In this document: piece by piece, positions 58,228-64,000 of the stretch
Layout of the letters: each line of letters begins with the position of its first letter
Numbering within the stretch: position 1 is the first letter of the stretch
Origin: Affinirhizobium lemnae
Lineage (GTDB): Bacteria; Pseudomonadota; Alphaproteobacteria; Rhizobiales; Rhizobiaceae
Reading direction: 5' to 3'
DNA: 64,000 nucleotides
Assembly (NCBI RefSeq): GCF_022968395.1
Contig: NZ_JALJQZ010000001.1
Span: 215,833 to 279,832, forward strand
Translations under genes and position numbers: made by a program
Notes under the pieces: generated by a model
What the model was told of the DNA's origin: nothing
Database searches by the model: none
What the model saw: the letters and a program-made list of their open reading frames with translations, nothing else

Positions 58228-59574
58228 ATGACATCCGAAATTGATTCCTCTGCCCTGGTGACCCGCGCCAGCGAACTTATCGATCTCGCCATGAAGGCCG
58301 GAGCCGACCAGGCCGATGCGGTCGTGGTACGCTCGCGCTCGCGCTCCGTCAGCGTGCGGCTGGGCAAGGTAGAAAATACGCAGAGCGCGGAAAGCGATGA
58401 TTTTTCGCTGCGGGTCTTTGTCGGCCAGCGCGTGGCAAGTGTATCTGCCAATCCCGGTTTCGATCTCAAGGCATTGGCAGAACGGGCCGTTGCCATGGCC
58501 AAGGTCTCGCCGGAAGATCGGTTCGCCTGCCAGGCCGATGAAAAGGACCTGGCGCACAGCTATCCCGATCTCGATCTCTTCGATCCGACCGAAGTTTCGA
58601 CCGATACGCTGACCGATGCAGCACTGGCAGCCGAAGAGGCGGCCTTAGCTGTCGGCGGTGTGACCAATTCCTCCGGCGCAGGCGCATCCGCCGGTGCTGG
58701 CGGTCTCGTGCTGGTTACGTCGCACGGGTTTTCTGGCAGCTACATGGCAAGCCGTTTCGGTTGTTCCGTCAGCGTGATCGCGGGCGAGGGCACGAAGATG
58801 GAGCGTGACTACGACTACGACAGCCGCCTCTACTTTGCTGAGCTGGACGATGCGCGTGACATCGGAAGACGGGCAGGCGAGCGCGTGGTAAAGCGCATCA
58901 ATCCACGACAGGTACCCACGGCGAGCAACGTTACCGTTGTGTTCGATCCCCGCATTGCGCGGGGCTTCGTCGGTCATATTGCCGGTGCCATCAACGGCGC
59001 ATCCGTGGCGCGCAAGACAAGCTTCCTGCGCGATCGCATGGGGCAACAGGTTTTGAAATCAGGCCTCAACATCACCGATGATCCGCTGATCGTGCGCGGC
59101 TCTTCCTCGCGCCCCTTCGATGGCGAAGGCGTCAAGGGTGAGCCCATGGTGATGATCGAGGACGGGGTGCTGAACCACTGGTTCCTGTCCACGTCCACGG
59201 GCCGGGAACTGGGACTGCCCACCAACGGTCGCGGCGTCCGGGGCGGCACGAGCGTCAATCCTGCATCCACTAATCTGGCCCTTGAGCCGGGTGACATCTC
59301 GCCGCAGGATCTGATCCGCAGCATTGGTAACGGCTTCTATGTCACCGAACTCATCGGTCACGGCGTCAACATGATCACGGGCGAATATTCCCGGGGCGCA
59401 ACCGGCTTCTGGATCGAGAACGGCGAAATCACCTATCCGGTCTCCGAGGTGACGATTGCGTCCAACCTGAAGGATATGTTCATGCGGGTCACGCCAGCCA
59501 ACGATATTGATCGAAGCTTCGGCACGGCTGCTCCTACCATCGCGATTGAAGGCATGACGCTTGCCGGACGCTGA
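58228..59574 (+). CDS. pmbA: TldD/PmbA family metalloprotease subunit (PmbA/TldE)
   Basis: A 448-residue protein of the PmbA/TldE family, which with TldD forms a peptidase that matures microcins and degrades antitoxins in known cases. It shows VSVRLGKVENTQSAES, VSANPGFDLKALAERAVAMA and the C-terminal GNGFYVTELIGHGVNMITGE. The TldE-type partner usually lacks the metal motif; no HExxxH is seen here. ATG 58228 gives the conserved start. It overlaps the next gene by 14 bp. Confidence 0.9.
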   Translation: MTSEIDSSALVTRASELIDLAMKAGADQADAVVVRSRSRSVSVRLGKVENTQSAESDDFSLRVFVGQRVASVSANPGFDLKALAERAVAMAKVSPEDRFACQADEKDLAHSYPDLDLFDPTEVSTDTLTDAALAAEEAALAVGGVTNSSGAGASAGAGGLVLVTSHGFSGSYMASRFGCSVSVIAGEGTKMERDYDYDSRLYFAELDDARDIGRRAGERVVKRINPRQVPTASNVTVVFDPRIARGFVGHIAGAINGASVARKTSFLRDRMGQQVLKSGLNITDDPLIVRGSSSRPFDGEGVKGEPMVMIEDGVLNHWFLSTSTGRELGLPTNGRGVRGGTSVNPASTNLALEPGDISPQDLIRSIGNGFYVTELIGHGVNMITGEYSRGATGFWIENGEITYPVSEVTIASNLKDMFMRVTPANDIDRSFGTAAPTIAIEGMTLAGR

Positions 59575-60370
59575 AAACCCCAGAACAGACTGGAGCGATG
59601 ATCTCGCGCTGATCCGCCGTGCAGCGCGAGAGGCGGGTGAAGTTGCCTTCGCTTTCTTCGGCCAGTCGCCAGAAGTCTGGTGGAAGACGGAGGGCGGACG
59701 ATCCCCCGTGAGCGCGGCGGATTTCGCGGCAAACGACCGGCTTCAGGACATCCTGTTGAAGGCGCGCCCGAATTATGGCTGGCTTTCGGAAGAGACGGAT
59801 GACGACGAGGCCCGTCTTGACGCCGAAACCCTTTTTGTCATCGATCCGATCGATGGAACCCGCGCCTTCATCAATGGCGAGAAGACCTGGTGCGTCAGCG
59901 TGGCCGTTGTCCATCGTGGAGAGCCTGTTGCCGGAGTCCTGTTTGCGCCGGCCCTTGGTGAGGAACTGTACGCGGCCATCGGTCTGCCTGCGGTGAAGGA
60001 TGGCGTTTCAATAGAAGTCTCAAAGCCACGCGAGGGAGAGCTTCGGCAGATTGCGCTTCCGGAGGATATGCTGGCCCGCTTTCCGGACGATGTTCGAAGC
60101 ACGCTCAAGCGCATTCGTCACGTACCCTCACTTGCCTATCGCATCGCCATGATTGCGGATGGCCGCATTGACGGCACGGTGGTAAAGCGGAATTCTCACG
60201 ATTGGGATCTTGCAGCGGCAGACATAATCCTGCATCAGGCGGGCGGGCGTCTGGTCGATCTCGCAGGTAACCGCCTCGTTTACAACCGCAAGCGCGTCAC
60301 TCACGAAGAGTTATGTGCAGGTGCCGAACATGTTCTGGAAAGCCTTGTCCTCGGTCTGCGATCCTGTTGA
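59561..60370 (+). CDS. cysQ: Inositol monophosphatase-family protein, CysQ-like
   Basis: A 269-residue magnesium-dependent phosphatase. The metal motifs are GWLSEETDDD, the DPIDGT signature FVIDPIDGTRAFINGE and a C-terminal HDWDLAAADIILHQAGG. The family acts on 3'(2'),5'-bisphosphate nucleotides or inositol phosphates; the two cannot be told apart here. The TTG start at 59561 overlaps pmbA by 14 bp, implying translational coupling. Confidence 0.85.
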   Translation: MPDAENPRTDWSDDLALIRRAAREAGEVAFAFFGQSPEVWWKTEGGRSPVSAADFAANDRLQDILLKARPNYGWLSEETDDDEARLDAETLFVIDPIDGTRAFINGEKTWCVSVAVVHRGEPVAGVLFAPALGEELYAAIGLPAVKDGVSIEVSKPREGELRQIALPEDMLARFPDDVRSTLKRIRHVPSLAYRIAMIADGRIDGTVVKRNSHDWDLAAADIILHQAGGRLVDLAGNRLVYNRKRVTHEELCAGAEHVLESLVLGLRSC

Positions 60371-60429
60371 CCTTTTTTGTGGAATGCCGCAGGAGAATAG
60401 GACGAGGGAGATTAAAGGATTAAGCTAAT

Positions 60430-60669
60430 ATGACCGATAGCGACGGCAAAAAGCAACTTCTTCACCTGGTTTTTGGCGGAGAGCTGGAAAGCCTCCAGAG
60501 TGTTCAGTTCAAGGATTTGAACGGGCTCGACATCGTCGGCATCTTTCCAGACTATGCGAGTGCCCTGCAGGCTTGGAAGGCCAAGGCTCAGGCGACCGTT
60601 GATAACGCGCAGATGCGTTACTTCATCGTGCACATGCACCGCCTTCTGGATCCACAATCCAACGACTGA
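60430..60669 (+). CDS. DUF4170 domain-containing protein
   Basis: A 79-residue soluble protein matching DUF4170: HLVFGGELESLQSVQFKDL, VGIFPDYASALQAWKAKAQ and MRYFIVHMHRLLDP. It is regularly found beside waaA in rhizobia, as here, which suggests but does not show a role linked to lipopolysaccharide assembly. Confidence 0.85.
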   Translation: MTDSDGKKQLLHLVFGGELESLQSVQFKDLNGLDIVGIFPDYASALQAWKAKAQATVDNAQMRYFIVHMHRLLDPQSND

Positions 60670-60779
60670 CGCAACCACGCCACTGGGTGCCGTTTTCGGC
60701 GCGTTTTTGACGTATTTTGACAGCATACGATTGCGGCATTCGGTTGGGGAGCGATTAAGTCGATGGTCTTGATGAGCGG

Positions 60780-62105
60780 ATGGGGCAAGTGAGGAGCGGC
60801 ATGGCGCAAGCAGCCCTTTTGGCGTACCGGCTGGCCGGAATCTGCGCCTATCCCCTCGCTGTCCCCTATCTTTCCTATCGCGCTTTCAAGGGCAAGGAAG
60901 ACAGGGCCCGTCGGCTGGAGCGGTTCGGTCATCCCAGCCAGCCAAGGCCGCGCGGGCCTCTGGTCTGGGTGCATGCGGCAAGTGTCGGTGAAACCAATGC
61001 CGTCATTCCGCTGATCAAGGAACTGATGCGGCGCGAGATCCATGTTCTCCTGACCACCGGCACCGTCACATCCGCCTCGCTCGTGGAAACGCGTCTGGCA
61101 GGCGAGGTCATCCATCAATACGTTCCGCTCGATCTGAAATTTTCGGTCAAGCGCTTCATTGCCTATTGGCATCCGGACGCGGCCATTACGGCAGAGTCCG
61201 AAATCTGGCCGACAACGGTGGCAGAGCTCGCGCGCCGCAACATTCCGCAGATCCGGGTGAATGCGCGTATTTCCGACCGCTCCTTCGACCGCTGGAAGAA
61301 CCATCTCTCCATTTCCGAGCTATTGTTCGGCAAACTCGCGCTTGTAGTGGCGCGTTCGGATGTCGATGCGGAACGCTTCAAGGATCTGGGCGCCTGGCCG
61401 GTGGTGATATCCGGCAACCTGAAGGGAGATAGCGATCCGCCGCCCTGTGACGAAGCCGTAGTTGCGCGTTACCGTGCCCAGATCGGCGATCGCCAGACCT
61501 GGGCGGCCATCTGCACTTTCGCAGGCGAGGAAGAGGGCGCTGCCTTCGTTCACCGCGCACTCAAGCCTCGGAACCAGCAATTGACGATCATCGTCCCGCG
61601 CCATCCCGAGCGCGGGGACGAGGTCGAGGCCATGCTGGTGGAAAAGGGGCTCGTCGTGGCGCGTCGTTCGCGCGGTGACGAAATCACACTGGAAACGGAT
61701 ATCTTCCTCGGCGATACGATCGGCGAGATGGGGCTTTATCTGCGGCTGACGGAGATTTCTTTCGTCGGTCGCTCGTTGACGGCGGAAGGCGGGCAGAACC
61801 CGATGGAGTCCGCGATGCTGGGCTGTGCGGTGCTTTCCGGCCCCAATGTGCAGAATTTCCGCGAGACCTATCAGCACATCGTTAAGCGCGGCGGTGCGCG
61901 GATGGTGCGTGATATCGAAATGCTGGCCAAGGCCGTTCATTATCTGATGACGAACGAGCAGGCGCGCTACAAGATGATCGACAGCGGCCACGAGGCAATC
62001 CAGGATATGCGGGGCGCCCTGTCCACAACGATCAAGGCGCTCGAACCCTACATCAACCCGCTGACGGTAACGGCCCGTCTGCGTCCTGCCGGTGCAGGTG
62101 GCTGA
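60780..62105 (+). CDS. waaA: 3-deoxy-D-manno-octulosonic acid transferase
   Basis: Adds Kdo residues to lipid A precursor at the inner membrane. 441 residues: an N-terminal membrane-anchoring segment (ALLAYRLAGICAYPLAVPYLS), then VWVHAASVGETNAVIPLIKEL with the conserved catalytic Glu, PDAAITAESEIWPTTVAELARR, and the GT-B C-terminal part with IIVPRHPERGDEVE and EGGQNPMESAMLGC. The stop overlaps the HAD gene start (TGATG). Confidence 0.93.
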   Translation: MGQVRSGMAQAALLAYRLAGICAYPLAVPYLSYRAFKGKEDRARRLERFGHPSQPRPRGPLVWVHAASVGETNAVIPLIKELMRREIHVLLTTGTVTSASLVETRLAGEVIHQYVPLDLKFSVKRFIAYWHPDAAITAESEIWPTTVAELARRNIPQIRVNARISDRSFDRWKNHLSISELLFGKLALVVARSDVDAERFKDLGAWPVVISGNLKGDSDPPPCDEAVVARYRAQIGDRQTWAAICTFAGEEEGAAFVHRALKPRNQQLTIIVPRHPERGDEVEAMLVEKGLVVARRSRGDEITLETDIFLGDTIGEMGLYLRLTEISFVGRSLTAEGGQNPMESAMLGCAVLSGPNVQNFRETYQHIVKRGGARMVRDIEMLAKAVHYLMTNEQARYKMIDSGHEAIQDMRGALSTTIKALEPYINPLTVTARLRPAGAGG

Positions 62106-62839
62106 TGGCAGACGCTGCGGACCTCTCCCACATCAAGGGCCTCCTGTTCGACAAGGATGGAACCCTCATTCGCTATGACGAAAGCTGGGGACCGGTGAAC
62201 CGTGAGGCCGCGCGTATTGCAGCGGCTGGCGGTGGCGTGGAACTGGAGGAACGCCTGATGAACGCCTGCGGCATGGATCCGGCAACGGGCAAGACCCGGC
62301 CAGACAGCCTGTTTGCGGCGGGGACTGCTGCCGAGATTGCGGCTGGTTTCGTCACGGCTGGATCGCCTCTTGCTGTTGGTCCTCTGACGAATGAACTGGA
62401 CGACCTCTTTGTCCGCGCATCCGATTTTTCAGTGCCGGTGACGGATCTCGGCGGCTATTTCGGACGCCTGAAGGCGCGCGGCTTCAAGCTTGGCGTCGCC
62501 TCCAGCGATAACGAGCGATCGATCCGCGAGACGGCCCGGCGGTTCGGCTTCATCGAGCATCTCGATTTCATTGCGGGCTATGACAGCGGCCATGGATGCA
62601 AGCCGGAACCCGGCATGGTGCTTGGCTTCTGCCAGGCCGTGGGTCTTGATCCTTCGCAGGTCGCGATGGTGGGCGACAACAATCACGATTTGCACATGGG
62701 GGCGGCAGCCGGTGCCGGCTTGAAGGTTGCCGTGCTGACGGGAACCGGCTCGCCCGCAACGCTGGAAGCCATGGCCGATCATGTGCTGGGCGATATCAAG
62801 GGCCTCGAAACACTGTTGCCGCAGGCCCAGACAGCATGA
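62105..62839 (+). CDS. HAD-family hydrolase, Gph-like
   Basis: A 244-residue phosphatase with motif I LLFDKDGTLIRYDES, motif II LGVASSDNERSIRE, and motif IV MVGDNNHDLHMGAAAGAGLKVA; a helical cap lies between. Resembles phosphoglycolate phosphatases, but the substrate is not determined. It is translationally coupled to waaA and followed by lpxK. Confidence 0.88.
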   Translation: MADAADLSHIKGLLFDKDGTLIRYDESWGPVNREAARIAAAGGGVELEERLMNACGMDPATGKTRPDSLFAAGTAAEIAAGFVTAGSPLAVGPLTNELDDLFVRASDFSVPVTDLGGYFGRLKARGFKLGVASSDNERSIRETARRFGFIEHLDFIAGYDSGHGCKPEPGMVLGFCQAVGLDPSQVAMVGDNNHDLHMGAAAGAGLKVAVLTGTGSPATLEAMADHVLGDIKGLETLLPQAQTA

Positions 62840-62840
62840 T

Positions 62841-62863
62841 GATCCGATCCTTCGCATCGGATC
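62841..62863 (+). other. Hairpin in the HAD-lpxK gap
   Basis: Perfect 8-bp stem GATCCGAT/ATCGGATC with a 7-nt loop, directly before the GGAGGAGGGG ribosome-binding site of lpxK. No T-tail. It could affect coupling between the genes. Confidence 0.5.
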
Positions 62864-62877
62864 GGAGGAGGGGTTAG

Positions 62878-63924
62878 ATGGTTTCGGAAGCACCGCCATT
62901 CTGGTGGACGAAAGCCGATTGGCGTGCCTGGAGCCTGAGCCCCGTTTCCTATCTTTATGGCCGCATCGCCGGTCGCCGGATGGCCCGCATGGATCGCCCG
63001 TCTGTTCCGATACCTATTCTGTGTGTCGGCAATTTTACCGTGGGCGGAGCCGGCAAGACGCCAACGGCAATGGCCATGGCGAAAGCCGCCGTCGGTAAGG
63101 GTCTGACGCCGGGCTTTTTGAGCCGTGGCTATGGCGGTTCGCTCGATGTCACCACGCTCGTCGACCTGCATCACCACCGTGCCGACGCCGTGGGTGACGA
63201 ACCGCTGCTTCTGGCGCGGGAAGCGAAGACGGTGATTTCACGCAGACGCTTCGAAGGTGCAGAGCGTCTGGTTGCCGAAGGCTGCGATTTCATTATCATG
63301 GACGATGGCTTCCAGAGCGCCCGGCTAACGATTGATTTCGCACTGGTGGTTGTGGATTCTGTGCGTGGGATCGGGAATGGTCATCTGGTTCCGGGTGGCC
63401 CGGTGCGGGCACCGATCGATCTGCAATTGCGGCAGATGTCATCCATGCTCAAAGTCGGCAATGGTCCGGCAGCAGATGCTCTTGTGCGCCGCGCCGCGCG
63501 AGCTGGTCGCCCGGTTCAGGTTGCCAATCTCGTGCCCATGGAAAATTCCGATCTTAAAGGCAAACGGGTCTTCGCCTTTGCGGGCATTGCAGATCCGGCA
63601 AAGTTCTACCGGACAGTGTCAGCTGTGGGTGCGGAACCGGTTGCGACGCGCTCCTTCCCCGATCACCATTATTTTGCCGAGGATGAGATCCGGGATCTGT
63701 TGGCGGATGCGCAAAAGCAGGATCTGCAACTGGTGACGACGGCGAAGGACCGCGCCCGTCTGATCGGACATCATGGGGCAGCAGAAGAACTGCTGCAGCA
63801 ACTGGCTGTCGTGGATGTGGAGATGGTGTTCGATGATCCGCACGCGCCAGCGAAGATGATCGATCAGGCAATCCTCAATTGCCGCAATCGCCTGCTTAGC
63901 GCACGTAGAGCGTTTCAGGGCTAA
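62878..63924 (+). CDS. lpxK: Tetraacyldisaccharide 4'-kinase LpxK
   Basis: Phosphorylates the 4' position of the lipid A disaccharide precursor at the inner membrane. 348 residues. N-terminal [20 protein letters not shown] and [10 protein letters not shown], Walker [17 protein letters not shown] (about residues 51-66), and IIMDDGFQS (catalytic Asp region) are all intact. The last codons, RAFQG and the TAA stop, are encoded by the end of the repeat at 63906, so the native C-terminus may have been altered. Confidence 0.94.
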   Translation: MVSEAPPFWWTKADWRAWSLSPVSYLYGRIAGRRMARMDRPSVPIPILCVGNFTVGGAGKTPTAMAMAKAAVGKGLTPGFLSRGYGGSLDVTTLVDLHHHRADAVGDEPLLLAREAKTVISRRRFEGAERLVAEGCDFIIMDDGFQSARLTIDFALVVVDSVRGIGNGHLVPGGPVRAPIDLQLRQMSSMLKVGNGPAADALVRRAARAGRPVQVANLVPMENSDLKGKRVFAFAGIADPAKFYRTVSAVGAEPVATRSFPDHHYFAEDEIRDLLADAQKQDLQLVTTAKDRARLIGHHGAAEELLQQLAVVDVEMVFDDPHAPAKMIDQAILNCRNRLLSARRAFQG

Positions 63925-64000
63925 ATGGAATCGTTCTGCCGTGCTCGGTTTCAGTCAGGATCAAGGCTTTTGGCGAAGGGCATACCCGCAAGGTACGATC
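63906..64000. mobile_element. MITE-like element, copy 2 (inverted, cut by right edge of window)
   Basis: The last 95 bp are the reverse complement of 41986-42078 with only a couple of differences (for example GAGCACGG versus GATCACGG on the aligned strand). The element starts TAGAGCGTTTCAGGGCTAAA inside the lpxK 3' end and continues beyond the window. Confidence 0.85.

Overview
The window looks like chromosomal DNA from an Agrobacterium/Rhizobium-type alphaproteobacterium (order Hyphomicrobiales/Rhizobiales). The evidence is gene content and order: hisS-hisZ-hisG with a short-form HisG, groES-groEL behind a CIRCE operator, the block pmbA-cysQ-DUF4170-waaA-HAD-lpxK, glcDEF, a DUF1127 protein, tandem L,D-transpeptidases and GC-rich codon use. 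It also carries intergenic repeats of the kind typical of rhizobia: two-hairpin mosaics, GGGGGAGAT palindromes and MITE-like elements. The species is not determined.

Layout. 1-4.8 kb: a partial omega-amino-acid aminotransferase divergent from an XRE-cupin regulator, an SDR protein without the usual catalytic motif, prmB, a pseudouridine synthase and a GreA/GreB-type factor. 4.8-8.05 kb: a gene-poor, atypical stretch bounded by a two-hairpin repeat and a tRNA-Gln(CTG) gene. Its only convincing protein is an unrecognised ~500-residue product with one clear and one degenerate HEPN ribonuclease motif, whose reading frame appears to continue after a -1 shift. 8.4-16 kb: a ppx/GppA phosphatase with a long basic N-terminal tail overlapping rlmE, an MFS exporter, a Tat-type metallo-hydrolase, guaB, a small secreted protein and a MAPEG protein. 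16-25 kb: zinc alcohol dehydrogenase, dienelactone hydrolase, LysR regulator, DUF1127, DUF937-like protein, gshA, rsmE, a PiT phosphate transporter and a NUDIX protein. 25-32 kb: glcDEF, two L,D-transpeptidases, tag and a small protein. 32-36 kb: a HAD phosphatase and a possible metal-handling group (DUF305, a His/Met/Cys-containing secreted protein, a di-haem cytochrome). 36-42 kb: a Rossmann-like protein, hisS with an atypical internal segment, GGGGGAGAT repeats, hisZ-hisG, DoxX, a small secreted protein and a MITE-like repeat. 42-52 kb: groESL, chrA, a HAD-IIA protein, ribF, an orphan BrnA-like antitoxin, ileS, a lipoprotein and tadA. 52-64 kb: an RluB-type synthase with a ~390-residue low-complexity tail, rsmD, a patatin-like lipase, a second MITE-like element, a Kef-type antiporter and the lipid A/Kdo block.

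How genes work together. hisZ and hisG form the two-subunit ATP phosphoribosyltransferase and lie downstream of hisS. glcD, glcE and glcF encode the three glycolate oxidase subunits and overlap or abut. waaA and lpxK act in Kdo2-lipid A assembly. groES and groEL share one promoter and CIRCE. Several genes (prmB, rsmE, rsmD, rlmE, tadA and two pseudouridine synthases) modify the translation machinery.

Most novel candidates: the HEPN-motif gene beside the tRNA-Gln gene with its out-of-frame continuation; the internal codon-use anomaly of hisS; and two TA-ended inverted-repeat elements, one with a second copy that supplies the stop codon of lpxK. No CRISPR array, integrase, transposase or rRNA gene was seen.
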